From assembly GCF_038502225.1 (NCBI RefSeq), contig NC_091369.1, positions 15,336,197 through 15,400,196 on the forward strand: a DNA stretch of 64,000 bases, written 5' to 3'. The stretch comes from Cherax quadricarinatus. Its lineage: Eukaryota > Arthropoda > Malacostraca > Decapoda > Parastacidae. The position numbers and the translations under genes were made by a program. Below, piece after piece: positions 45,560 through 57,900 of the stretch (the stretch's first letter is position 1; each line of letters starts with the position of its first letter). A model generated the notes under the pieces. It saw only the letters and a list, made by a program, of their open reading frames with translations. It was not told where the DNA came from and did no database searches.

Positions 45560-46420
45560 TAATCGTATACTTGCACTGTTTGTCCGGCTAGCTCTTTAAT
45601 GTCTAAATCCTCTTTGTACTCAATATTAGTCGGAAATTTATTCCATTACGTTTTCTAAAAAAAAAAAAAAGTTCATGGTGAATCTTCTGCTTCGTATTTT
45701 CAGTCCATTGTGTCAAGTTGCGGGTTCACTCAGCACGTCAAATACCTCTTGATGTGTGGCCAAGCGTTCATTATCTCAAAGGTTTGAATGAAATCTCCTC
45801 GTAGTCTTCATTTCTTTAAAAAAAAAATGAAATTATTGAGTCTTTCTTCATAATTTTTGTCTCAGAGAAATAATACGAGTATGGTAACTCATATCTGTCT
45901 GCTCTCCAATATATTTTCCTCTATTATGCATTTTGGAGACGGTATATTCAGGATGAGGTCTGACATATACATTGCAGTCAGTATAGTGAATGGCGCTTCT
46001 TTTAGTAAGATTTCTTGCTGGGAAATTCAGCATTCACTTAGTTTTACTGCTCGCAAATAAGTCGTTCTTGGTACTTTGAGGCTGTTGCTTATGATCAGCT
46101 TAAAGTCCTTTTCCTCATTTGTTCTTGTAAGTTTGTTGCCAGTCATTTTGTATTTATGTGCAAGTTTCACCCGAAATGAATTCCTTTGCACATGTCTACA
46201 TATAAACTAATGTTGCCCGTCTTCCATCACAGTGCCTACATGTCAGTCTGTTTTGAATTCTGTACTTATCAAATCTTGTGTGATCTGCAAATTTTTCTAT
46301 CTACTATCTTAGACCTAACTTGACATAATTTATGAACATCGAAGTAGTTTTAACCAAGAACCAAATCCTGGGAAATTTCCTTCTTTTAGTGAAAAAATCT
46401 CGTTGAGGACTCCACTGCAT
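45560..46420 (-). mobile_element. Relic of CR1-like LINE (family Z-like)
   Basis: The minus-strand frame 45848-46033 contains NVYVRPHPEYTVSKM, comparable to IMYVRPILEYAAPVW in the LINE at 50.4 kb. The codons on both sides are shifted or stopped. Boundaries are rough. Confidence 0.45.
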
Positions 46421-46488
46421 ATTCCATCTGTGAGCTTCCGAGGAGACTTGTTTTGCATTACTAAAAGGCAGGTATTCAAATATTGAAG

Positions 46489-46795
46489 GCATGTGGAAAA
46501 AGACACTTATGTACAGTTCGGGACATTTATTAAAGGAAACGTTTCGCCACGAGTGGCTTCTTCAGTCCTAATACAGAGAAAACTAATCATCCCCACCACC
46601 TTAGTTCCACGACTACTACCATTTCTACCCACGCGTCACTTCACCTGACTCCTGCCACTATATATACGCGTTTTCTTAGTTTTCTCTGTATTAGGACTGA
46701 AGTCACTCGTGGCGAAACGTTTCCTTTAATAAATGTCCAGAACTGTACATAAGTGTCTTTTTCCACATCTTGTCGGTATCACCAGACCATTTCCT
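46489..46795. mobile_element. HH-E inverted pair with hammerhead-like motifs
   Basis: The minus-strand motif (46534-46569) has AGGA, CUGAAGA, A, GCCAC-UC-GUGGC, GAAACGUU, UCCU. The plus-strand partner (46693-46725) keeps stem I (AGGA/UCCU) but its core is shortened to CTGAAGTCAC. AATAAATG follows both. TATATATA at 46659 is the only TATA candidate. Flanks are ACACTTATGTACAG and its complement plus ATCTTGTCGGTAT, a string also seen in HH-A and HH-B. Confidence 0.6.
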
Positions 46796-46844
46796 CATTG
46801 AAGGCATGGATACTTCCGGTAATCCTTTATTACTCCAACCATAG

Positions 46845-46960
46845 GGGTCCTACAACACCTGGGGAATGGGAAGCATTTAAGCTTAATCTAAGGAAGGTGA
46901 GAATAAGCCAAGTTCCTTGAATCAAGAGCCCCTTGATGGGCTTATTGATAGCTACTCTGC
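46845..46960 (+). repeat. Dispersed repeat 'ACCTGGGGAATGGGAAGC', copy 2
   Basis: Counterpart of 23100-23220. Confidence 0.5.
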
Positions 46961-47120
46961 ATGTTCATTTCTTTATCGGGCAAGAAACACTAGTGTTACC
47001 CTTTTTTAGGTCTTACTGAAAAGCCTCTCAAGGGTTCATGAAATTTTAACGGTCTCTTTCCAATAGGAAAATTCCTCGACATCCAACAGCAACCAGTCAA
47101 ATAGCCTTAGATCCTATAAT

Positions 47121-47121
<1 letters not shown>

Positions 47122-47193
<72 letters not shown>
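47122..47193. repeat. (TA)n microsatellite
   Basis: Uninterrupted TA tract. Confidence 0.97.
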
Positions 47194-47198
<5 letters not shown>

Positions 47199-47439
47199 CT
47201 CTCTTTCCGGGAGTGGGAATAGATTAGAAAGAAGGAAGGAAGGAAAAGATGGAAGTGTGAAGGAGAATAACATACAGAATGTTATGAAAGAAAAGAAAGA
47301 ACATGGGATAAACGAGAGAATGATGTAGTAAGCAAATAAACGAAAATCAGAGAAATTGAACTGAAGAAAACGAATAAGTAAAGTGCAAGTGAGAAATGAT
47401 TGTATATATATATATGCATTGTATTGTATAGTGACTTGT

Positions 47440-48857
47440 CCTGGGAGGTAGTGAGTGCCCTACTCCGCCTCATCACACATCTTCCACTCCTCCCTTTCCT
47501 CCACCGCCCACCACAAGGACGGGAGACCCCTCTCCTCCCCCTACCACCACCATGAACCACATGCGGTATGTGCCATGCGCCATTTTCCCTTCAGCCTGGG
47601 CTTACCACACAGTTTGAGGTATGGCAGATGATGAAGCCAGCCAGCCACAAAGCCATGGAAACAGTAAGCCCAACAATGAAAGAAGAGGCACATGTCAGGT
47701 GTGTGGAGAGTTTCGAGCACGCAACAGGGATGGCCGTATTCGTGCACACAATGGGTGTGCGGGATCACATATGCCCCCAGCAGAGAGCAGCCCACAGCCT
47801 CCACAGGCAGATGACAATTCCAATGGCAACCTCCTCACTTGCGATAACCTTCTGTTGGCATTCAAATCCACTGCTAGCAGTACACTATCCCACATCCCTA
47901 AAGCGGCTCGCCCATGTGCAGCAGGGAAATTCACAGACCTTCTTAAGCAGGTGACTGGAGGTTCCACCAACTTAGAAGCCCGAGGCATCATCCAAGCATG
48001 GCGCAACCTACTCCTGTTCAGCAATGTCTGTCTTGCAGTTCCTGAGAGACGAGGCAAACTGCTAACCACGTCAGTTATCAAGGCAGTGCGCAAGTACCCA
48101 AGAACGGATAATTGTGTCCCTCTGCCCCATCAACGCAGGAATCACAGAGGTAGGCCCAAGAAAAGTCCCACTGAAAACGAGAAAATCTGCGCACAGGTTA
48201 GCAAAAAAATCGAAGAAGGTAACACAGTGGGAGCAATCCGAATAATTACAAGTGACGACACTGTAGCCCCCAAGGATGAGACCACAGCCCAAGCACTAGG
48301 AGACAAGCATACAACCAGGGACACCATAGCCATCAACAACAACCCTGAGGAAGACCCCATCACTGAACAATTAATTTTACCAAAATCGGAAGTCTATAAG
48401 GCGATTGTGTCATTTCCAGCAGGATCTGCAGGAGGTTACACTGGAATTCGACCTCAGCACCTCAAAGAGATGGTAAATCCAGTACTCGGTGCATCTGCAT
48501 CAATTCTTCTCACCGAGTTAACAACTTTCGTCAACAATTGCCTGGCTGGGCGAATCCCAGAAGAAATTAAACCTTACTTTTTTGGAGCCTCACTACGTGC
48601 GTTGAAGAAGGATAGGGGAATCAGACCCATTGCGGTTGGAAACACTCTTCGCCGTCTCGTTGCCAAAGCAGCAGTAAGAAACATTCGCCTAGAAGCTGCC
48701 AGTTTACTCCAGCCACACCAACTGGGCTTTGGGGTCTCTCAAGGCAGTGAAGCTGCAGCTCATGCGGCAAGGGCCTACATCAGGGACCTACCAGAAGACA
48801 AGGCCGTAGTCAAACTTGATTTTAGAAATGCCTTTAATATGGTGGAGAGAGATGCTG
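47440..48857 (+). mobile_element. Non-LTR-like retroelement, 5' half, clade unassigned
   Basis: A GC-richer leader (47440-47620) precedes one long ORF that is cut at about 48857 by an HH-B unit. Nothing of the 3' half of this element is found after the HH-B unit and the MITE that follow. Confidence 0.6.
47621..48857 (+). pseudogene. Reverse transcriptase ORF with N-terminal Cys/His motif, interrupted
   Basis: About 412 codons are uninterrupted, more intact than any other ORF here. The N-terminus has GTCQVCGEFRARNRDGRIR followed by HNGC (a possible zinc finger, residues about 23-46), then a Lys/Arg-rich stretch HRGRPKK near residue 172. RT blocks follow: FPAGSAGGYTGIRPQHLKEM (fingers), RGIRPIAVGNTLRRL, QLGFGV and VKLDFRNAFNMVERD, the motif with the first catalytic Asp. 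The second catalytic block is lost. The pattern LDFRNAFN is known from diverse metazoan RT ORFs; I cannot place it in a clade. The last eight codons before the stop (EGLTTSKL) are HH-B sequence. Confidence 0.7.
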
Positions 48858-49056
48858 AGGGACTGACCACCTCAAAACTTTAAGGGTGATGGACTGATTA
48901 CATCGTCTTCAAGTATCTTCTGCTTCTATCAACTTTTCTGTACTTGACTGAAGAAGCCTACTGTGTAGGCGAAACGTTTCATAATAAAGATACCTAACTG
49001 TTGCATATGTGTCTTACCTAACAACCTGTCGGTATTTTATACCATTTTAATGTTCA
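48857..49056 (+). mobile_element. HH-B fragment with hammerhead-like motif
   Basis: Begins inside the monomer at CTGAGGGACTGACCACC and ends at the family 3' end ATGTTCA. The motif (48945-48981) has UGA, CUGAAGA, A, stem II, GAAACGUU, UCA. It is a single, 5'-truncated plus-strand unit. Confidence 0.8.
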
Positions 49057-49066
49057 TATATATATA

Positions 49067-49451
49067 TGTCGTGCCGAATAGGCAGAACTTGCGATCTTGG
49101 CTTAAATAGCAACGTTCATCTTGCCATATAGGACAAGCGAAAATTTGTTTATGCAATAATTTCGCCAAAATCATTCTGAACCTAACGAAAAAAATATATT
49201 TCACTGTGTTTGTTTAGTATTATATTATTGTAAACAAATCTAAAATATATTTAGTTGGGTTAGGCTAAAATGAATTGTTCTTGTTAAATAAGGTTAGGTA
49301 AGTTTTCTAAGATTCTTCTGGTGCAAAATTAAAAAAAATTACATTAACATTAATGAAAAAAATATATCTTTAAACGTATAGGAGAAAATTTTAGAAAGGA
49401 CTTAATTTTAAATGAGTTCTTGCTAATTGACCAGTTTTACATATTCGGCAC

Positions 49452-49454
<3 letters not shown>
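49067..49454. mobile_element. MITE-like element with TGTCGTGCCGAATA ends, copy 3
   Basis: Opposite orientation to copy 2. The left end is TGTCGTGCCGAATAGGC, the right ATTCGGCACGAC. A short TA run lies before it and a long one (49455-49500) after it. Confidence 0.85.
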
Positions 49455-49515
<61 letters not shown>

Positions 49516-49516
49516 G
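49455..49516. repeat. (TA)n(CA)n microsatellite
   Basis: TA to about 49500, then a short CA run. Confidence 0.95.
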
Positions 49517-49529
49517 TCTATACCTATAT

Positions 49530-49850
49530 CTCTCTTCCACCCTTTCCACCCACCTCTTTATCCCTCTTCCCATTCCCCCCTCTCCCTTTTACCTTCTTCA
49601 CTCCCACCTTCCTCCTGCTCTCTGTTAATTACTCTCCTCAGTCAACACTCGCCCTGTTTTGGAAATTCGCGGAGGTCATGTGAAAAATTAAATATATGAA
49701 GCGAAGGGACGTGAGACACACTCGCATGAGGATTCCTTACGTTCTGGGCTTCCGAGTGTGATATTACGTGCTTGCTCTTACATAAGCAGGGATCCGCTGG
49801 TGGTGTCGTGTCCTCAGTGCTTTTAGTTACATAAGTAGATCTATGATCTT
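49530..49850 (+). repeat. Third diverged dispersed repeat, copy 2
   Basis: Counterpart of 40840-41215, including the preceding CT-rich tract. Confidence 0.6.
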
Positions 49851-50460
49851 GGTGTCCCCCGTATACAGTCTGTGTGTGTGTGTGTGTGTGTGCTCACCTA
49901 TTTGTGGTTGCAAGGGTCGAGTCATAGCTCCTTGCCCTGCCTCTTCACTGATCGATACTAAGTCCTCTCTCTCCCTGCTCCATGAGCTTTATCAAACCTC
50001 GTCTTAAAACAAAGTATGGTTACTACCTCCACTACGTCACTTTCTAGGCTATTCCACTGCCTGACAACTCTATGACCGAAGAAATACTTCCTAACATCCT
50101 TCCGACTCAACGGAGTCTTCAACTTCCAATTGTGAGCCCTTGTTTCTGTGTTCCATCTCTGGAACATCCTATTTTTGTCCACATTGTCATTTCCTCGCAG
50201 TATTTTATATGTCGTCATCATGTCTCCCCTAACCCTCCTGTCCTCCAGTGTCGTCAGGCCGATTTCGCTTAACCTTTCTTCGTAGGACAGTCCCCTGATT
50301 TCTGGGAGTAATCTTGTTGCAAACCTATGCACTTTCTCTAATTTCTTGACGTGCTTGACCAGGTGTGGATTCCAAACTGGTGCTGCATACTCCAATATGG
50401 GCCTAACGTACATGATGTACAGAATCTTGAACGATTCCTTACTGAGGTATCGGAACGCTA

Positions 50461-50530
50461 TTAAATAACAAAAAGGCACAATACCGTGAGCGGAACAATG
50501 CACAAATAACCCGGACATAGGAGAGAGGAG
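50461..50530 (-). mobile_element. HH-F fragment inside LINE Z
   Basis: AATAACAAAAAGGCACAATACCG, ACAAATAACCCGGACATAGG and GAGAGGAGCTTACGA match the HH-F element at 21655-21775. The hammerhead-like core is not included. Confidence 0.7.
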
Positions 50531-52404
50531 CTTACGAACACTCTATTGTTAGGTTTGCCAGGCGTCCATATGCTGCAGCAGGTATCTGGTTGATGTGCGC
50601 CTCAGGAGATGTGCTCGGTATTATACTCAACCCAAGATCTTTTTCCTTGTGTAAGGTTTGCAGTCTTTGGCCACCTAGACTATACTGTGTCTGCGGTCTT
50701 CTTTGCCCTTCCCCGATCTTCATGACTTTGCATTTGGAGGGATTAAATTCAAGGAGCCAGTTGCTGGACCAGACTTGTAGCATGTCCAGGTCTCTATGTA
50801 GTTCTGCCTGATCCTCATCTGATTTAATTCTCCTCATTAACTTCGTATCATCTTTAAACAGGGACACTTCTGAGTCAATCCCTTCTGTCATGTCATTCAC
50901 ATGTACCAAAAACAGCACAGGTCCTATGACTGACCCCTGTGGATCCCCACTCGACACAGGCGCCCACTCAGACACCTCGTCACGTACCATGACTCGTTGC
51001 CTCCCTGTAAGATATTCTCTTATGTATTGCAGTGCCTTTCCTATTATGAATGCCTGATCCTCTAGCTTTTGCATTAAATTCTTGTGAGGAACTGTGTCGA
51101 AGGGCTTCTTGCAGTCCAAGAAAATGCAATCTATCCGCCTCTCTTGTGTCTTACTTTCGTTCCCTTATCATAAAATTCCAGTAGATCTGTGACACATGAT
51201 TTTCCTTCCTTTAAACTGTGCTGGTTGTCGTTTATAAGACTGTTTCTGTCTAGGTGTTCCACCACTCTCCTCCTAATAATCTTCTCCATGATTCTGCATA
51301 CTATACAAGTCAGTGTCACTGGTCTGTAGTTTAAGGCCTCATGTCTGTTTCCTTTCTTAAAAACTGGGACTACATTTGCCATCTTCCATACCTCAAGTAG
51401 TTGCCCAGTTTCAATGGATGTATTGAGGATTTTTGTTAGTGGCACACACAACATCTCTGCTCCCTCTCTAAGGACCCACGGAAAGATATTGTCCAGTCCC
51501 ACCGCCTTTGAGGTATTATGTTCACATAGCAGCCTCTTCACCACCTCTTCGGTTGTGTGTATTTCATCCAGCACTTTCTGGTGAACCTCACTATTCTGAC
51601 TTGCTGGAGTCCTTCCTGTCTCCACTGTAAATACTTCTTTAAATCTCATGTTGAGCTCCTCACATACCTCTTGGTTGTTTCTTGTGAACTGCGCACCTTC
51701 CTTCCTCAGCCTGATTACCTGGTCCTTGACTACTGTTTTTCTCCTGATGTGGCTATACAACAGCTTCGGGTCAGACTTGACTTTCGATGCTATGTCATTT
51801 TAGTATTGTCGCTGAGCCTCCCTGCTTATTTGTGCATATTTGATTCTGGCATATTTGATTCCTGGACCCTTTGTCTTCTGTACTTTTTCCAGTCTCTAGT
51901 ACGCTTAGTATTTGGCTCCCTACACTTTCTGGTGAACCAAGGACTCATTTTAATCTTCCCATTATTTCTGTTTCCCTTGGGAACAACCCTCTCCTCTGCC
52001 TCCTTGCATTTTGTTACCAAGTAGTCCAACATTTCTTTTGCTGGCTTTCCTGCCAATTCTCTTTCCCACTGAACGTCTTGCAGGAAGTTCCTCATGCCTG
52101 TGTAGTCCCCCCTTTTGTAGTTTGGCTTCTCCCGTTCTGTGCCTGCTACCCTCTCCACTTGTAGCTCAACTATGTATTGAAAGCACAGAACCACATGATC
52201 ACTAGCTCCAAAGGGCCTTTCATACGTCATATCCTCGATGTCCGAACTACTCAAGGTGAATACTCAGTCTAGTCTTGCTAGTTCATCCTCACCTCTCTCC
52301 GTGGTAATGTCTCAAACATGCTGTTGCGTGATGTTTTCCAGTACCTCATCCATCATCTTGGCTCTCCATGTTTTGCGACCCACATGGGACTCCAGGTTTT
52401 CCCA

Positions 52405-52486
52405 GCTCACATGGGTAGAGCAAAGTTACTAGTTATTGGTGATTGAAATCACCCACAACTAGTAACTTTGCTCTACCCATGTGAGC
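52405..52486. repeat. 30-bp perfect inverted repeat inside endonuclease sequence
   Basis: Arms 52405-52434 and 52457-52486 (ends GCTCACATGGG and CCCATGTGAGC) are separated by 22 bp that contain the codons for GDFN on the minus strand. Confidence 0.85.
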
Positions 52487-52600
52487 TCTTCTGGCCACCT
52501 CGGCTGGTGTGCGTGCCATTGCTTTGTTGCTCTCTTTACATTCCTCTTTTGGCCTCCTGCAGTTCTGTGGTGGGCTATACATCGCTGCAATGACTACCTT

Positions 52601-53310
52601 ATGAACACACTCATTTATATTAATAAAAATTATTAGGGACAGTAGAGATTCTTGTGGTGAACGAGGATTTATTTAGGGCACAAACAAGGGTTCTTGTTGG
52701 CTTCTGAGAGTGCATTACTCAGTGAGTATATTTTCCTCTTATTTCTATGTGCATTATTTTAAATAACATTTTGTAAATTGCAAGTATTTTCTTTTAATTC
52801 CGTTGAGAGTCTGTAAGAACGAATGAGATGGACATTCATACAATGTGAATGACTAGACGAATAAGGCCTATAAATCTGATAAAATAATGCTGGTCCACTA
52901 TAGAAAATATCAATGGGCCCTATTTGACAAGGCAGTCGCCTTTGCTCTTCCATCTATGGATTTGGAACCGTCGGAGGACTGAGAATGAGAATGTGACAAA
53001 GTGTTCGGGGAAGAGCGCGAGTTTTTAGCAGACATATTGTTCATCGGGAATAGGAGAAGGGAGAAACAAACGCGAATCGCTGGAATCTCCCAAGAAGGGA
53101 GGGAAGAGTAGGACGAGGGGTGGACATCAAGGAATTGGACAAATTAATAGATATTGCCTAAGTTGGATCCTGGAAAAGGAAGTTGTGCAGCAAAAGGGGT
53201 CAACAGATTTATTAATATTTCTAACTTCTGGGGATCGAGAACAAAATAAAGACATTGGGTACCGCATCGATCCAGGAAATAATTAATGTTTGCTTCTGTA
53301 TACATGCTCT
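52601..53310. other. No gene recognised
   Basis: Short chance frames only. Confidence 0.35.
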
Positions 53311-53319
53311 TAACCGGGA

Positions 53320-54590
53320 AAGATCGAAAGTCCCGACGACAAACTTTATTCCTGACGATGAATGATACAGAGTTTAAGGACTGCTGCTGCTACTCGGTCA
53401 TTGTAATCCAGCTTGGACAGAATTAGGACAGAATGAGGCCAGATATGAATTTATCAGCTTCACACGGAAAATGGGCAACAATTTTAAGTAGGTTCCGGCG
53501 AGTAAAGCAGATGGCTCTCAGGGAGATTATGTGGGACTTCCATGACATTCAACAAAGTGAAGAGGAAAATAAATTATACAACTTAAAAAAATAAAACACG
53601 CAGCGTAATGATGTGCATATTGATGTTACTGAATTTATTTTAACTCAACTTCTAGGGGTCATAAAGAGCCAGGATCATGAGAAAACACCATAACTGATCA
53701 AGGGAAGGAGAACAGTCACGCTTCTTTAGATCAGGCGCCCTTCAGTGGTATCGAGGAGCCTCTCTGGAAGGGTAACTCCAATAACAACTATCAGGAATTA
53801 GTATTAACGATGCAGCCGTATAGTATCAATTCGTCTTCAATAAAATCAGAGGAGAAGCTATTATTCACTAACATTGAATCATCTCTGATAGAAAAAGAGG
53901 AAAATCGGAAGTCTGCCTCTCATGCCTAAGGCATGATGTTGGGGTAAAATGCTGAAATTCAAGGTTTGTTGTAAGTTTTTCAAGATGAATAAAATAAGAA
54001 TTATATAACGGCGCATTTCAAAAATATATATCGAGTCAGCAGCGGGTCGATGACCGAGGATAAAACTCAACTGATGAGGGAAGAAAGAGTTTCGTGTCTA
54101 TGTACCAAAGGAGTCGTTAACTGACTAATCTTCCTAATGATGCACAAACAGCGCTGACAAGAGCGACGAGGTGAAAGATCCTCGGACAATATCTGAGCTA
54201 AAAAAGAACAAGAGGAAAATAAGCGGTGTGGGGTGAACGTGCTGCAGCAAGTGAACATGTATGTTATCAGGTCCAGCTGTCAATGGTAGATGTTCAGTAT
54301 CGACCTATGACAGTATGTGGCAAGGCTTAAGAGTGGACCGATCTCCCACTCAATTATGGATTGGATAAAGGAAGGCGGTAAATGTAAGCCTTGAAAAATA
54401 CGAGCATAGTAGTTTCTAATTGCTCGGGCAACTTCGACGCAACATTTTGCTCTTCCGCCCGCAACAGAAAGCACTGTATCTGGAGATAGTACAGAACCTA
54501 CAAGAAAAACAGTCGCAACGAGGACCTTAATAAGACGTTTTGCTTGTGGAACAAGCTTTTATAGTACACAGAGACGCACAGAGGGACAGA
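53320..54590 (-). mobile_element. Decayed relic related to I-like LINE Q
   Basis: GTAATCCAGCTTGGACAGAATTAGG (53402-53426) resembles ATAATCCAGCTTGGACAAGGCTAGG of the intact element (56085-56109), and ATGTTATCAGGTCCAGCTGTCAATGG near 54262 resembles ATATCATCAGGTTCCGGTGCCGACGG near 57484. The order and distance differ, so it is rearranged. No frame survives. Confidence 0.35.
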
Positions 54591-54959
54591 ACGAGCAAAT
54601 TTATACATTATAATAAAAAAGAAGCGCTAAATTGCAAGGGTTATACAGCGCAGCAGGGCAGGGAAGGATGTATAGGAAATGGGTGGCAAGGGGGAGAGGG
54701 ATGATTATTAGGGTATGGAGTGCAGCGGGGCAGTTGATAGTGCAGGGGTAGAGGGTAGCTAGAAATTAAAGTAGAAAGGACGGAGGAGAGTGCTAGAGGC
54801 AGCAGCATCAGAGTTTGTGTAGTAAATCAGTTGCTGTCGAAAAGTCAATGAGTCTAGATTAAAGGAGAGTTTATCAGCAAGAAGGGAAGGGAAGGTAAAG
54901 TAAGGGCGGTAGAGTGGAGACGAAGTTGGAGGTAAATTCTGTGTACTGGTTGACAGGGT

Positions 54960-57900
54960 GGGCAGTCCAACAGAATATGGCTAACAGATACTGGAACTTG
55001 ATAATTCTCACAGAGGAACAGGGCGCCTCTTCAATGAGATACCCGTGAGTAAGGCGAGTGTGGCCGATGCGAAGACGGGAGAGAGTAGTCTCCCAACCTC
55101 GACAGTGATGACAAGAAGACGGCCAGAAACTCTATACTTGGTTTAATAGAATGAAGTTTGTTATGGAACAGATCAAACCAACGTTGTTGCCAATGAGTGC
55201 AAAGATGTGTAGCAATTTGTGCAAAATAGTCTGTGAATGGAACACCTCTATATGAAACTGGGAGGCCATGTACTGCTGACCGCACAGCAGTATCTGCCTG
55301 TTCATTGCCCTGCACGTCAACATGATAAGGGGCCCAGGAAAAAGCAATATCTTTGTGTTTGCTAGAGATACGGCATAACCAAAATTGGGTACAAAGAACT
55401 AGGGGGTGAAGTGTATCAAACTTTCGTATAGCCTGTAAAGCACTGAATCTGAAACGACCACAAATGATGACACAGGCATAGATACAATATAGATAAGTGC
55501 TACGAGAATGGCATGCAATTCAGCCGTAAAATTCCTGGCCGAGGATAATAAATGTCCTCGCACGACGCTGTCTGGAAACACTGCTGTGAATCCTACACCA
55601 TCAGAAGACTTAGAACTGTCGGTATACACTGCGATGGCATGAGAATGAGAGCGGAAGTGGTCAAGAAAGAGAGAGAAGGAAGCTACTGTAGGTAGTTGGG
55701 CTTTTGCACATGGCAGTGAGAAAGAACAGACATGAACAGCTTACACTTTCCAAGGGGGGCAGGAAAAAGTGAGATGCTACATGAACATAGAAAGGTGGTA
55801 ACTGAAGAGAAGACAAGAGCGAATGTAGGCGAAGAAAAAAAAAGAGGGCAGAGTAAGCAGGGGCGACGAACAAATAAAGTCTACTAACATCAGTGACTAT
55901 CCTGTATACGGAAGGATTGTGGAGGTCATGAGATCGAACATAACAGCGAAGGCAATGAGCATCACGGTGATCGGTCAAGGATGGAATATTTGCTTCTACA
56001 TTGAAGCTCTCAACAGGGGATGAATGAAAGGCACCAAGGCACAGACAGAGATGTGGGAGAGGCCGCAGAATAGATTTGGTCACCATAATCCAGCTTGGAC
56101 AAGGCTAGGGTGGAATGCAAACGGAAGAGAGTGCGACAATCTGCTCCCCATGAACGATGTGCGAGAACTTTAACGAGATTTAGTCGACCATCGGAAGTTG
56201 TCTTTTTTAAAGAAGAAATGTGAGGTCTCCACGTCAGCCGGCGATCAAAGAGCAGGCCCAGAAACTTGACCGTATTACATGCCGGATTACGTGAACCGTG
56301 TAAGTACAAGGGAGTATCCAGAATAAGAGGACATGTAGTGAAGGTAATGAACCGGATTTTCATACTAGAAAATTTAAAGCCATGAGAAGTGGTCCAATGT
56401 GAGACTTGGTTTATCGCAACCTAAAGGGAGGCTGCTACTAGTTGACAGTCAGCGCCCAAGTAAGCTATGGCGAAGTTATCAGCATAAAGTGACGACCAAA
56501 TATGCGAAGGAAGAACGGAAGGTAGGTCATTTATAGCTAAGAGAAAAATAGTAGTGCTGAGGACACAATCTTGTGGCACTCCCTCGGCTTGTACGAAGTC
56601 CGAGGAAAGCGAGGCGCCAATACGGACCCGAAAATATCTATCTGAAAGCAGTGATGAAGTTTGGTAGATTACCGCTGAGGCCTAAGAAGTGGGCTTGGGC
56701 TAGGATGTTATACCTTCAAGTGGTGTCATATGCCTACTCTAGATCAAAAAAGACCTCTGGACAGAGTGGTTGTTTGCAAAGGCATTTCGAATATACGTAT
56801 CTAAGCGGTCTTTGCAAAAGCCATATTGTTAGGTAAGACACATATGCAACAGTTAGGTATCTTTATTGTGAAACGTTTCGCCTACACAGTAGGCTTCTTC
56901 AGTCAAGTACAGAAAAGTTGATAGAAGCAGAAGATACTTGAAGACGATGTAATCAGTCCATCACCCTATTGTTTCATACTATGGAACAATGCTCTTCTCC
57001 AGACTGAGGGACTGACCACCTCAAAACTTTAAGGGTGATGGACTGATTACATCGTCTTCAAGTATCTTCTGCTTCTATCAACTTTTCTGTACTTGACTGA
57101 AGAAGCCTACTGTGTAGGCGAAACGTTTCACAATAAAGATACCTAACTGTTGCATATGTGTCTTACCTAACAACCTGTCGGTATTTTATACCATTTTAAT
57201 GTTCAAAAGCCATATTGGCGAGGGGAAAGGCTATTGTGTGTCTCTAAGAACCACATCAGACGTCTATTCACCAATCGTTCCATCACCTTGCTGACCACGC
57301 TGGTCTGGGCAATGGAACGATAATAAGAGGTGTCAAGTTCCGAGGCCCCCGGTTTGCGAAACGGTAGTACAATTGCCGATTTCTAGTGTTGAGGGAGAGC
57401 CCCCTCGCTTCCAAATTAGATTGAAAAGACGTAAAAGAATGGAAAGGGGCGTAAAATAGAGATGTAGATATCATCAGGTGTGGATATCATCAGGTTCCGG
57501 TGCCGACGGCCGGCAAATGGAAAGATGAAATCCAGTTCTAGAAGAGTAAAAGGTATGTTATATGGCTCCAACCCATCAGAGGAGAAATCTAAGGGCAAGT
57601 CTGGAGTGTACTTACCACACAATTTCCTCACCTTTTTCCAAATCACACACATTGGGGAAGACGAGTTAATGGTAGACACGTAGTCTCGTCAATAAGTGCG
57701 TTTAGCATCACGGACGACACGACGAGCAACTGCCCTTGCCCGCTTGAAATCCAACAGATGCTCCGCGGTACGATTATATCGATAACGGCCCCACACTGCA
57801 CGGGTGCATGTAGGAGACCACCAAGGTACGCATGCCTGAGAATGCCTATCTGAGGTCTGGGGGATAGAACGTGTTGCCACAGTTAGGACTAATGTCGAAA

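Larger units (their letters stand above)
49871..52600 (-). mobile_element. CR1-like LINE family Z, extended copy with (CA)n tail
   Basis: The minus-strand 3' end is AGTGAAGAGGCAGGGCAAGGAGC...ACTCGACCC and TAGGTGAGCACA, then (CA)n (49871-49892). ORF2 remains extend to about 52600, inside the endonuclease; the 5' end is not seen. An HH-F fragment (50461-50530) interrupts it. Confidence 0.8.
49958..52600 (-). pseudogene. ORF2 of CR1-like LINE Z (endonuclease, RT, C-terminal domain)
   Basis: Pieces from N to C: VIAAMYSPP and KLLVVGDFNHQ (endonuclease, about 52600-52430), GASDHVVLCF with the conserved SDH (51826-52254), then 51131-51760 with KAVGLDNIFPWVLRE and ALNYRPVTLTCI. 50532-51119 has LDCKKAFDTV-like MDCKKPFDTV, DPQGSVIGPVLFL and SLFKDDTKLM. 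In the last, Lys replaces Ala of FADD next to the catalytic Asp pair (residues 88-91). 49958-50518 has MYVRPILEYAAPVW and VVRQWNSLE. Frame breaks and the HH-F insertion make it inactive. Confidence 0.8.
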
